Origin: Verrucomicrobiota bacterium
GTDB taxonomy: Bacteria > Verrucomicrobiota > Verrucomicrobiia > Limisphaerales > DSYF01
Assembly (NCBI GenBank): GCA_025457615.1
Contig: JALOTZ010000001.1
Location: forward strand, 1-64,000
DNA: 64,000 nucleotides
Direction of reading: 5' to 3'
The notes under the pieces are model-generated. The model was not told the DNA's origin, ran no database searches, and was given only the letters and a program-made list of their open reading frames with translations. The position numbers and the translations under genes were made by a program. Positions 25,031 through 33,520 of this stretch are shown here, piece after piece. Within the stretch, counting starts at the first letter, position 1. Every line of letters starts with the position of its first letter.

Positions 25031-25126
25031 ACCAAATCATTCCAGCGCCGAAAGCGCCGGACCGGACGCGATACTAGCCCAGACCGGAGGGAGTTCAATC
25101 CAAGAATGGGGCTTAGGCATCAGGCC

Positions 25127-26545
25127 TCATTTCCCCCGCTTGCGTCCCAAGGCATGCGTTGCGTGGCCGTAGAACATCTCCGCCGCTTCCATCAGCGTTT
25201 CGGACAGTGTCGGATGGGGGTGAACGCTCAGCGCGAGGTCCTTGGCGGTGGCTCCCATCTCCAGCAGCACCACCCCTTCGGCAATCAGTTCGCCCGCGCC
25301 GTGCCCGACAATGCCTATCCCCAACAGGCGTTCGGTGGCCGGTTCGACAATCAGCTTGGTCAGGCCGTCGGTACGATCAAACGACAGGGCCCGCCCTGAA
25401 GCCGTCCAGGGGAACTTGGCGACTTCGACCTGGATCCCCTTCTCCTTGGCCTCCGCCTCGGTCAGGCCGCACCAGGCCAGTTCGGGATCGGTGAACACGA
25501 CGGCGGGAATGACAACATTTTCGAACGCAGCGGCTTCGCCCACGATGTTCTCCACCGCGATGCGCGCCTCTTTGTGCGCTTTGTGCGCCAGCAGGACGCC
25601 GCCGGCGATATCGCCGATGGCGTAGATGTTGGGGTCCTCTGTCCGCTGATGGGCATCCACCACCACGAAACCCTTGTCGTCCCGCGTGACCTTCGTGTTC
25701 TCCAACCCCATGTCGTCCCCCGCCGGCACACGTCCCACGGACACCAGCACGCGGTCGTATAGTTCCTTGAGCGGCTGGCCCTGGTATTCGGTCACCACCT
25801 CGATCTGTTTGCCCGCAGTGGCCATCTTCAGCACCTTCGCGCCGGTCCGGACTTCCTTGAACGCCTTCTTGGCGGCCTGCAGGACGGGTCGGGTGAGATC
25901 CTGGTCGGCGCCGGCCAGGACGGTGGGCAACGCCTCGGCCACCACCACCTCGCTGCCGAGTCGGGCGTACACCGTCCCCAGTTCCATGCCGATGTAACCA
26001 CCGCCGATCACCAGCAGGCGGGCCGGAATATCCGGAACCTCCAGGGCTTCAGTCGAGGTCATGATCCGGGGATTGCCGAGATCGAACACCCTGGGCATGG
26101 CCGGCTTCGAGCCCACGGCCACAATCGCCTTCTCGAAGGAGACGAACTGGTTGCCCTGCCCGGTTTCGACCCGGAGGGTGGACGAATCATCGAAGTAACC
26201 GCGTCCGTGAATCACCTGCACATTCCGGGCCTTGCCCAGTTGCGCCACGCCCGCGCTGAGTCTGGTGAGGATGGATTCCTTCCACGTCCGCAACGAGTCG
26301 AGATTGATCTCGGGTTTGGCGAAGGTGATGCCGCGGTGGGCGGACTCCTCGGCGCCGGCAATCTGGTGGGTGGCGTGCAGGAGGGCCTTGGACGGGATGC
26401 AGCCCCGGTTCAGGCATACGCCGCCCAGGCGCGGGTCCCGCTCGACGAGCACAACCTTCTGGCCAAGATCTGCCGCGTAAAACGCCGCCGCGTAACCGCC
26501 GGGTCCGGCACCAATGACTACGAGTTCGGTTTGGATGGGGGTCAT
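25127..26545 (-). CDS. lpdA: Dihydrolipoyl dehydrogenase (E3)
   Basis: 472 aa flavoprotein. N-terminal FAD site VVIGAGPGGYAAA; redox-active disulfide C44-C49 in GGVCLNRGCIPSKA; NAD site VIGGGYIGMELG; second FAD motif IYAIGDIAGG; C-terminal catalytic HPHPTLSE with the His-Glu pair. It reoxidises dihydrolipoamide of the pyruvate dehydrogenase complex. It follows aceE and aceF on the same strand, separated from aceF by a four-helix-bundle gene. It probably serves other 2-oxoacid complexes too. Confidence 0.96.
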   Translation of the reverse strand: MTPIQTELVVIGAGPGGYAAAFYAADLGQKVVLVERDPRLGGVCLNRGCIPSKALLHATHQIAGAEESAHRGITFAKPEINLDSLRTWKESILTRLSAGVAQLGKARNVQVIHGRGYFDDSSTLRVETGQGNQFVSFEKAIVAVGSKPAMPRVFDLGNPRIMTSTEALEVPDIPARLLVIGGGYIGMELGTVYARLGSEVVVAEALPTVLAGADQDLTRPVLQAAKKAFKEVRTGAKVLKMATAGKQIEVVTEYQGQPLKELYDRVLVSVGRVPAGDDMGLENTKVTRDDKGFVVVDAHQRTEDPNIYAIGDIAGGVLLAHKAHKEARIAVENIVGEAAAFENVVIPAVVFTDPELAWCGLTEAEAKEKGIQVEVAKFPWTASGRALSFDRTDGLTKLIVEPATERLLGIGIVGHGAGELIAEGVVLLEMGATAKDLALSVHPHPTLSETLMEAAEMFYGHATHALGRKRGK

Positions 26546-26590
26546 AAGGGAAAAGGAATGATGGAGCGGTGGGGTGAGGGAGTGATGGGG

Positions 26591-27040
26591 TTAGCTGGGG
26601 TCGGTGGTGTAGGCTGTGTTGCTTTCCTTCAGGACCAGGTGGTCGATCCAATCGCCTTGCAGCTCCTTGCGTTCGAGGCTTGCCACGAGTTTGAGCAGTC
26701 CGTTCTCGAGCTTGAAGGCCAGCTGATCCAAGGCGCTGAAATCCGCCTCCGCCAGGTGATCTGCTCTCCGGTAAGCGATCAACCCGGAAACACATTCGCC
26801 CAACGAGCCCAAGGCGTAATTAAGAAAGTTCAGGTATTCCCTGAGCGATCGACGACAGTAGCCCTCCGCGATGTTGCGGTGAACGGAATCGGCCGAGGCG
26901 ATCCCCTGGCAGGCGACACGCCGCAGATCGTAAGGGAACGCTCTCAGGACACGACAGCTCAACGAATAGAAGTCGATCGCATCCTGCCAGACGCGCAATT
27001 GCTGGTAACCGCGATTCTTGTTCCGATATTCCTGTCCCAT
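26591..27040 (-). CDS. Four-helix-bundle protein (S23/IVS-type family)
   Basis: 149 aa from ATG 27040 (MGQEYRNKNRGYQQLRVWQ). Family hallmarks: LRVWQDAIDFYSLSCRVL, FPYDLRR, QGIASADSVHRNIAEGY and SLREYLNFLNYALGSLGECVS. These match the four-helix-bundle family originally found inside 23S rRNA intervening sequences. Function is unknown. It interrupts the PDH operon between aceF and lpdA and is flanked by related CCACTCCACCACTCCAT-like short repeats at both ends (26563-26582 and 27060-27080), suggesting it arrived as a unit. Confidence 0.85.
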   Translation of the reverse strand: MGQEYRNKNRGYQQLRVWQDAIDFYSLSCRVLRAFPYDLRRVACQGIASADSVHRNIAEGYCRRSLREYLNFLNYALGSLGECVSGLIAYRRADHLAEADFSALDQLAFKLENGLLKLVASLERKELQGDWIDHLVLKESNTAYTTDPS

Positions 27041-27098
27041 GACCTCAATCCTCCAGTTCTCCACCACTCCACCACTCCATCTTGTCGGTCGGCACCTC

Positions 27099-28361
27099 TC
27101 ACAGTTCCAGCCCCGCCTCGCTGATTCCCTGAATCCCCTCCACCAAATCCACGGCGAATCGCGCCGCGTTGGCACCGTCGATCACCCGGTGATCATAGGA
27201 GATGGCCAGGGGCAGCAACGTGCGCGGTTCCACCTTGCCGTTCCGCACCGCCGGCTTGAGGGCGCCCTTGCCGAGGCCGAGAATGGCCACTTCGGGCTTG
27301 TTCACGATGGGGGTGAAATGGGCCCCGCCAATGCCGCCCTGGTTGGAAATGGTGAACGTGCCACCCTTGAGTTCCTCGCCGGTAACCTTGCGGTCGCGCG
27401 CCTTGGCGGCCAAGTCCTCCAACTCCTTCGAAAGCTGGAACACGGTCTTCTTGTCGGCATCCCGGATGACCGGAACGATCAACCCGTTGTCGGTATCGAC
27501 CGCGATGCCGATGTGAAAGTACTCCTTGTAAACGATCTGCTGGGCGGCTTCGTCCAGACTGCAATTGAAGATTGGATGCTTGCGCAGCGTGTCCACCACA
27601 GCCTTGAGCAGCATCGAGGTCACCGTCAGCCGGGCGCCCTTCGCTTCGTAAGCCTCCACGTGCTTCTTGCGCAGAACCAGCAGATCCGTGATGTCCGCCT
27701 CCTCAAACTGCGTCACATGCGGAATGGCGTTCCAGTTCTCGACCATCCGGCGCGCGATGGTGCTGCGCAACGGGGTGACCGGCTTCTTGAGCACCGGCCC
27801 CCACTTGGAAAAGTCTATCGACTCGGCCACCGGCTTGGCCGGTACCACCGCCGCCGACTTCTCGGCGAAGGCCAAGGCTTGCAACTGTTGGATGAACGTG
27901 CGCACATCCCCCAACTCGATGCGACCACCCCGACCACTGCCGCGAACGCGGGTGAGGTCCAGCCCGATCTCCGCCGCCAGCTTGCGGATGGACGGGGACG
28001 CCGCCGGAGGCACGCCGCTGGGAAGCGCAGAGATGGCGGGTGGCGGGGCGATGGCGGGAACGGGGACCGGCTGGGCTGCGGGGGCCGCCACCGGAGCGGC
28101 TTCAGGTTCGGCCACCAATTCGGGTTTCCCATCCGCCGACACGGACAAGATGCGGGCACCCACGCTGATCTTGTCCCCTTCCTTCACGTGGATCTTGGAA
28201 ACCACGCCCTCGACCGAGGAGGGAATGGAGGCCACGGCCTTTTCGTTTTCCAGATCGAGCACCGGCTGATTCTTCTTCAGGGTGTCGCCCACCTTCACGT
28301 GCAGCGTCACCACCACACCCGAATCCGCCCCTTCACCCAACATCGGCAGTTTGAAATCCAT
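27099..28361 (-). CDS. aceF: Dihydrolipoamide acetyltransferase (E2) of pyruvate dehydrogenase
   Basis: 420 aa. One N-terminal lipoyl domain (1-80) with lipoyl Lys41 in DLENEKAVASIPSS. A Pro/Ala-rich linker follows, then the peripheral-subunit-binding domain (about 122-160, PSIRKLAAEIGLDLTRVRG), and the catalytic domain ending with SYDHRVIDGANAARF (catalytic His and Asp). It transfers acetyl from lipoate to CoA. It has only a single lipoyl domain, where E. coli has three. It lies 24 bp downstream of aceE. Confidence 0.95.
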   Translation of the reverse strand: MDFKLPMLGEGADSGVVVTLHVKVGDTLKKNQPVLDLENEKAVASIPSSVEGVVSKIHVKEGDKISVGARILSVSADGKPELVAEPEAAPVAAPAAQPVPVPAIAPPPAISALPSGVPPAASPSIRKLAAEIGLDLTRVRGSGRGGRIELGDVRTFIQQLQALAFAEKSAAVVPAKPVAESIDFSKWGPVLKKPVTPLRSTIARRMVENWNAIPHVTQFEEADITDLLVLRKKHVEAYEAKGARLTVTSMLLKAVVDTLRKHPIFNCSLDEAAQQIVYKEYFHIGIAVDTDNGLIVPVIRDADKKTVFQLSKELEDLAAKARDRKVTGEELKGGTFTISNQGGIGGAHFTPIVNKPEVAILGLGKGALKPAVRNGKVEPRTLLPLAISYDHRVIDGANAARFAVDLVEGIQGISEAGLEL

Positions 28362-28385
28362 AGTCTGTCGTCTCGCAATTTGGGG

Positions 28386-31085
28386 TTAAACAATCTGGGG
28401 ATACACCTTGTCGGGATCGACCTCGAGGTCACGCATCGCCTGGCGGACCACCGTGGAGGCGATGGCTCCCCTCTGGGCCAGCGCGTAGAGCGTGGCGATC
28501 ACGGTGCATTCGGCGTCCACCTCGAAAAACCGCCGCAACCGTTCCCGGGTGTCGCTGCGGCCAAAGCCGTCCGTGCCCAGTGTCATCAGGCCGCCCGGCA
28601 CCCACGGCGCAATCTGGTCGGCCACGGTCTTGAGATTGTCCGTCACCGCCACGAAGGGGCCCTGCTCCTTTTCGAGCAGCGCTTCCAGGTAGGATTTCTT
28701 CGCCGGTTCGGTGGGGTGGAACATGTTCCAACGGCGGCAGCGCAAGGCATCCGTCCGCAATGCCTTGAAACTGGTGGCGCTCCAGACATCGGCGGAAACC
28801 CCGTAGCGTTCGCCCAGGATCTTCTGCGCTCTCAACGCCTGAAGCAGGATCGGTCCGCTGCCCAACAGATGCGCCTTGTGCCGCGCGCCGGTTGGACCCG
28901 CCTGGAACCGATAGAGCCCCTTGAGAATTCCCTCCGCCGCCCCTTTGGGCATCGCCGGCATCGAGTAGTTCTCATTGTAGAGCGAAAGGTAATAGAAAAC
29001 GTCCTCGCGATCCTGATACATCCGCTTGAGCCCGTCCTGGATGATCACCGCCAGTTCGTAGGCAAAGGCCGGATCGTACGCGAGCAGTGTGGGCACGGTG
29101 CTGGCGTGCAGCAGGGAATGACCGTCCTGATGCTGCAACCCTTCGCCGTTGAGCGTAGTGCGGCCCGCCGTGGCCCCCAGCAGGAAACCCTTGGCCTTGA
29201 TGTCGCCCGCCAGCCACATCTGGTCTCCGATGCGCTGGAAGCCGAACATCGAGTAGTAAATGTAGAACGGGATCATGTGGATCCCGTGACTGGCGTAGGC
29301 CGTGCCGGCGGCGATGAACGACGACATGGACCCCGCCTCGGTGATCCCCTCCTCCAGAATCTGACCGTCCTTGGTCTCGTGGTAATAAAGCAGGGACTTG
29401 CGGTCCACCGGTTCGTAGAGCTGCCCCTTGTGCGCGTAGATGCCCACCTCGCGGAACAAGGCGTCCAGGCCGAACGTGCGCGCCTCATCGGGGATGATCG
29501 GCACGATGCGGCGTCCCAGCTCGGGGTGCTTGAGCATCAGGGTCAGCAACCGCACAAAGGCCATGGTGGTGGACACCTCGAACTTGCCGGATCCCTTGGC
29601 CAGCTCGGCGAAGGCGTCCAGAGGGGGCGTCTCGATGACCTCGGTGGCCACGCGCCGTTCCGGCAGGAACCCGCCCAGCGCCCGACGCCGCTGCATGAGA
29701 TACTTCTGCTCCGGACTACCCTCGGGCGGACGGTAGAACGGCGTGTCGGCGATGACTTCGTCGCTGATGGGGATGTCGAACCGCGCCCGGAACTCGCGCA
29801 GTTCCTTTTCGTTCATTTTCTTCTGCTGATGCGAGATGTTGCGTCCCTCGCCGGCCTCACCCAGCCCGTAGCCTTTGATGGTCTTGGCCAGGATGACGGT
29901 GGGGCCGCCGCGGTGCTCGACAGCCGCCTTGTAAGCCGCATAGACCTTGCGCGAATCGTGCCCGCCCCGCAGCAGCTTCTGGATCTGCGCGTCGGTGAGG
30001 TGGTTCACCAGCTTGAGCAATTCGGGATACTTGCCGAAAAAATGCTTCCGGGTATAGCTGCCGGGCTCGACGGAATACTTCTGATAATCGCCGTCCACCG
30101 CCTCTTCCATCCGCCTGACCAGCAGGCCGGAAGTGTCGGCGGCGATCAGCGGATCCCAGTCGCTGCCCCAGATCACCTTGATCACGTTCCAGCCGGCCCC
30201 GCGAAAAGCCGCTTCGAGTTCCTGGATGATCTTGCCGTTGCCGCGCACCGGACCGTCGAGACGCTGGAGGTTGCAGTTCACCACCCAGACCAGGTTGTCG
30301 AGGTTCTCGCGCGAGGCCAGGGTGAGCGAGCCCAGGGTTTCGGGTTCATCGGATTCGCCATCGCCCACGTAACAGAACACGCGGGGTTCCTCGCCTTTCA
30401 GAAAGCCGCGGGCTTTGAGATAACGATTAAAACGCGCCTGGTAGATGGACAGGATGGGCCCCAACCCCATCGAGACGGTGGGGAACTGCCAGAACGACGG
30501 CATGAGGTAGGGGTGCGGATACGACGACAGACCCCCGCCCTCGGCCAGTTCCTGCCGGAAATGCTGCAGGTGGCGCTCCTCCAGCCGTCCCTCCAGGAAG
30601 GCGCGCGCATAAACCCCGGGCGAGGCGTGTCCCTGAAAATAGACCTGGTCCCCAACGAACTGCTTCGTCGGGCCGCGGAAGAAATGGTTGAACGCGACCT
30701 CGTAGAGCGTGGCACTCGAGGCGAACGTCGAGATGTGTCCGCCGAGCCCGTTGTGCTTGCGATTGGCATTGACCACCATCGCCATGGCGTTCCAGCGGAT
30801 GATGCTCTTGATCCGGCGCTCCATGTCGAAGTCCCCGGGGAACGGCGCCTGCGCCTCGACCGGGATGGTGTTGAGGTAGGGCGTGCTGACCGGCTTGGGG
30901 GCCTGGACACCGGCCTGCCGCAGTCGTTCGAGGAGGCTCCCGGCCATCCGTCCGGCTTTCTCAGCGCCTTCGTTCCGCGCGGCCAGGTCGAACATCGAGG
31001 AGAGAACCTCAAGCCACGGACCGCCTGCCGGGGTTGGGGAGCTGGCCAAGGAACCGCTTGTCTCTGGATCTTTTCGTTTCGGCAT
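28386..31085 (-). CDS. aceE: Pyruvate dehydrogenase E1, homodimeric type
   Basis: 899 aa, the length of the AceE family. TPP-binding motif YVGDGESDEPETLGSL...NCNLQ; N-terminal half GLGGHISTFASSATLYEVAF and GHASPGVYARAF; KTIKGYGLGEAGEGRNISHQ in the middle; C-terminal GTDGFGRSDTRERLRRFFEVD. It decarboxylates pyruvate and acetylates E2 lipoate. First gene of the PDH operon (aceE-aceF-small gene-lpdA). Start at ATG 31085. Upstream is a cluster of palindromic repeats, so the promoter is probably within the first ~100 bp upstream. Confidence 0.96.
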   Translation of the reverse strand: MPKRKDPETSGSLASSPTPAGGPWLEVLSSMFDLAARNEGAEKAGRMAGSLLERLRQAGVQAPKPVSTPYLNTIPVEAQAPFPGDFDMERRIKSIIRWNAMAMVVNANRKHNGLGGHISTFASSATLYEVAFNHFFRGPTKQFVGDQVYFQGHASPGVYARAFLEGRLEERHLQHFRQELAEGGGLSSYPHPYLMPSFWQFPTVSMGLGPILSIYQARFNRYLKARGFLKGEEPRVFCYVGDGESDEPETLGSLTLASRENLDNLVWVVNCNLQRLDGPVRGNGKIIQELEAAFRGAGWNVIKVIWGSDWDPLIAADTSGLLVRRMEEAVDGDYQKYSVEPGSYTRKHFFGKYPELLKLVNHLTDAQIQKLLRGGHDSRKVYAAYKAAVEHRGGPTVILAKTIKGYGLGEAGEGRNISHQQKKMNEKELREFRARFDIPISDEVIADTPFYRPPEGSPEQKYLMQRRRALGGFLPERRVATEVIETPPLDAFAELAKGSGKFEVSTTMAFVRLLTLMLKHPELGRRIVPIIPDEARTFGLDALFREVGIYAHKGQLYEPVDRKSLLYYHETKDGQILEEGITEAGSMSSFIAAGTAYASHGIHMIPFYIYYSMFGFQRIGDQMWLAGDIKAKGFLLGATAGRTTLNGEGLQHQDGHSLLHASTVPTLLAYDPAFAYELAVIIQDGLKRMYQDREDVFYYLSLYNENYSMPAMPKGAAEGILKGLYRFQAGPTGARHKAHLLGSGPILLQALRAQKILGERYGVSADVWSATSFKALRTDALRCRRWNMFHPTEPAKKSYLEALLEKEQGPFVAVTDNLKTVADQIAPWVPGGLMTLGTDGFGRSDTRERLRRFFEVDAECTVIATLYALAQRGAIASTVVRQAMRDLEVDPDKVYPQIV

Positions 31086-31200
31086 CGTGATGCGTCATAG
31101 CCCGGCTGGAGGGCGGGACAATCCATCGGGTTGAGGACCTCCCGCGTACCGGCGAGGCAGGCGGACAAAGTAGGTTGAATGGAGCCACAGTCAACACATC

Positions 31201-31470
31201 CTGAGGGAGGTTCAGCCATTCAAATTTCGGCCCGGAGATACGGCTCCGTGAGCCGCAGCGCGTGCGCCAGTGCGTGGGGTCTTGCATTTGGGCTAGAGCG
31301 TCTCCCGGGTCGTGGCTGCTGCGAGTCGCGGACTCGCGGTCCGGAGCGCGGCTCCGTGAGCCGCAGCAGCCTCGAAGAGCGGATGGGAGCAAACCTTTGT
31401 GGACACCCGGCGTAGCGCCGCCGCTGCGGGTCGCAGACCCGCGCTCCAAAATGGGAATGGCTGAGGGAGG
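31201..31470. repeat. Family-2 palindromic repeats, locus 1 (about four half-units)
   Basis: In the 417-bp divergent gap between aceE and the DUF1080 gene, the motif GGCTCCGTGAGCCGCAGC occurs at about 31242-31259 and again at about 31350-31367 in one orientation. The inverse form GCTGCGGGTCGCAGACCCG occurs at 31424-31442, with a variant at 31316-31340. The outer ends CTGAGGGAGGTTCAGCCATT (31201) and the inverted AATGGCTGAGGG (31456) are imperfect inverted repeats. The same family is at 54571-54702 and 57066-57180. No gene is visible in this stretch. Confidence 0.75.
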
Positions 31471-31502
31471 TTTTGCTTGGCTTGCGGGATCACTCGCCTA
31501 CG

Positions 31503-32132
31503 ATGGCCCGCATGATCTGCAGGCTGCGCATCTGCTGCTTGGCGCTGTCCCTGGCGGCCGCCGCCGTGGCCGAGGACGGCTTCGTTTCATTGACCGACGG
31601 AACGACCTTTGCGGGCTGGAAGGCATCCGCGGAAAACCCGGACACGTGGAGGATCGAGGAAGGGGCGTTCGTGACGCGCGGCCCGCGCAGCCATCTGTTC
31701 TACGTCGGTGACCTGGCCCCATTCACCAACTTCGAGTTCAAGGTGGAGGTCCGCACCGAAACCAACGCCAACGGCGGCATCTACTTTCACACGGCTTACC
31801 AGGCCGATGACTGGCCGCGACAAGGCTTCGAAACCCAGGTTAACAACACCCAGGGTGACCCCAAGCGGACCGGCAGCCTGTATGGCGTCGTGGACGTGAC
31901 CGAATCCCCGGCCCGGGACAACGAATGGTGGACCCAGCACATCATCGTCCAAGACCACCGCATCCAGGTGAAGGTGAATGGGAAGACCGTGGTGGATTAT
32001 ACCGAACCACCAGACCGGGTCGCCGGCAAACCTTTCACGCGAAAACTCGACCGGGGCACCTTTGCCCTCCAAGCCCACGACCCGGGCAGTGTGGTCGGGT
32101 ACCGAAACCCCCGCGTCAAACGCCTGGACTGA
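31503..32132 (+). CDS. Secreted DUF1080 (3-keto-disaccharide hydrolase-like) protein
   Basis: 209 aa. Signal peptide MARMICRLRICCLALSLAAA to about AVAED. The rest is one DUF1080/LamG-like jelly-roll domain: FVSLTDGTTFAGWKAS, WRIEEGAFVTRG, FEFKVEVRTETNANGGIYF, GFETQVNNTQGDP, NEWWTQHIIVQDHRIQVKVNG and the terminal LQAHDPGSVVGYRNPRVK. Family members bind or cleave sugars and include 3-keto-glycoside hydrolases. The two downstream Tat-Gfo/Idh genes (possible sugar 3-dehydrogenases) fit a periplasmic keto-sugar pathway. This is inference. Confidence 0.88.
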   Translation: MARMICRLRICCLALSLAAAAVAEDGFVSLTDGTTFAGWKASAENPDTWRIEEGAFVTRGPRSHLFYVGDLAPFTNFEFKVEVRTETNANGGIYFHTAYQADDWPRQGFETQVNNTQGDPKRTGSLYGVVDVTESPARDNEWWTQHIIVQDHRIQVKVNGKTVVDYTEPPDRVAGKPFTRKLDRGTFALQAHDPGSVVGYRNPRVKRLD

Positions 32133-32181
32133 GCCGACCGCACTCCTCGAATATTCGGACCAGCACCCCCGTCCACACTGC

Positions 32182-33504
32182 ATGAGCCGAACCCGGAGCC
32201 GTCCGCTGTCGCGCCGCCAATTCCTGGCCTCCACCGGCCTGGCGCTCGCCGCGCCCGCCATTCTCCCGTCATCGGTCTTCGGCCAGAACAGCCCTGCCAA
32301 TCGCCTCAACATCGGCGTGGTCGGTTGGGGCATCATGGGCCCCGGCAACACCCAAGCCTTCCTGAAGATGAAGGACTGTCAGGTGATGGCGGCCTGTGAC
32401 GTGGACAAGAACCACCTGCAAGCCGCGCTGAACACCATCAACGCTCATTACCGGAACCAGGATTGCCAGGCTTACCGCGACTACCGGGAAATGCTGGCCC
32501 GGAAGGACCTCGATGCCGTCATGCTGGCCGTGCCCGACCACTGGCACATGCTCACAGCCGTCCACGCCGCCCAAGCCGGCAAACACATCTACGGCGAGAA
32601 ACCGCTCGCCCGCACCATTGTCGAGCAGCAGGCCATCGTGAAGGCGGTCCACCGGAACAAGATCACCTGGCAGACCGGATCCTGGCAGCGGTCTGTGGCC
32701 AACTTCCACAAAGCCGCCGAACTTGTGGCCAACGGCCACATCGGCGAGGTGACGCATGTCGAAATCGGCCTGCCCGCCGGGCATGGCAGCTATACCCCCA
32801 CGCCGCCCAGCCTCGCCATCACCGACCCCCCCCCCGATCTCGATTACGATTTCTGGGTCGGCCCGGCCCGGATGATGCCCTACCGGGAAGGTTACGTGCA
32901 CCGGAACTGGCGCTGGAACTACAACTTCGGCGGCGGCCGATTGCTGGATTGGGTGGGTCATCACATGGACATCGCCCATTGGGGCCTCGGCTTCGACAAC
33001 AACGGCCCGTCCGAGATTGAGGGCGAGGGCGAGTTTCCCCCTGCGGAAGCCCCGTGGAACACGGCCACGAGGTATCGCATCGAACTCAAGTACCCGCGTC
33101 GCATCACCATGACCCTGGCCGGAGGCTGGAACGATATCCGCAGCGGGACCAAGTGGATCGGCACCGAGGGCTGGGTGTGGGTGGACCGCGAGGGATTCGA
33201 GGCTTCAAACCCGAGCTGGAAAGACGACTACAAACGGCTTCCGGAGGAGATGCGAGCCAAACGCCCGCTCTACGTCTCCGCCAACCACCAGCGGAACTTC
33301 ATCGACTGCATTCGCTCCGGCCAACCCACCATCACGCCCGTCGAAGTGGCGCATCATTCGACCATCCCCGGTCACTTGGGGCTCATCAGCATGCTGGTCA
33401 AGCGCAAGATCCGCTGGGATCCCTCGAAAGAAGAGATCCTGGACGACCCGGAGGCCAGCCGGCTGCTGACGCGCGAGTACCGCAAACCCTGGACCCTGTC
33501 TTGA
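32182..33504 (+). CDS. Tat-exported Gfo/Idh/MocA oxidoreductase, paralogue 1
   Basis: 440 aa. A twin-arginine signal is seen (SRRQFLASTGLALAAPAILPS). The NAD(P)-binding Rossmann start is LNIGVVGWGIMGPGNT, with ACDVDKNHL at the acidic end of beta2. The family EKPLA motif appears in GKHIYGEKPLARTIVE. The C-terminal domain has GGGRLLDWVGHHMDIAHWGLG, with the His pair of the active site. It likely oxidises or reduces sugars in the periplasm. It is followed 16 bp later by a near-duplicate gene. The upstream neighbour is DUF1080. Confidence 0.92.
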   Translation: MSRTRSRPLSRRQFLASTGLALAAPAILPSSVFGQNSPANRLNIGVVGWGIMGPGNTQAFLKMKDCQVMAACDVDKNHLQAALNTINAHYRNQDCQAYRDYREMLARKDLDAVMLAVPDHWHMLTAVHAAQAGKHIYGEKPLARTIVEQQAIVKAVHRNKITWQTGSWQRSVANFHKAAELVANGHIGEVTHVEIGLPAGHGSYTPTPPSLAITDPPPDLDYDFWVGPARMMPYREGYVHRNWRWNYNFGGGRLLDWVGHHMDIAHWGLGFDNNGPSEIEGEGEFPPAEAPWNTATRYRIELKYPRRITMTLAGGWNDIRSGTKWIGTEGWVWVDREGFEASNPSWKDDYKRLPEEMRAKRPLYVSANHQRNFIDCIRSGQPTITPVEVAHHSTIPGHLGLISMLVKRKIRWDPSKEEILDDPEASRLLTREYRKPWTLS

Positions 33505-33520
33505 ACCTCCGAAACACGAT

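Noticed and set aside
27018-31100. Very long (1360-codon) open frame on the + strand opposite aceE/aceF
   Set aside because: It is antisense to two confidently identified PDH genes, has a His/Arg/Gln-rich composition typical of reversed high-GC coding DNA, and contains no recognised domain.
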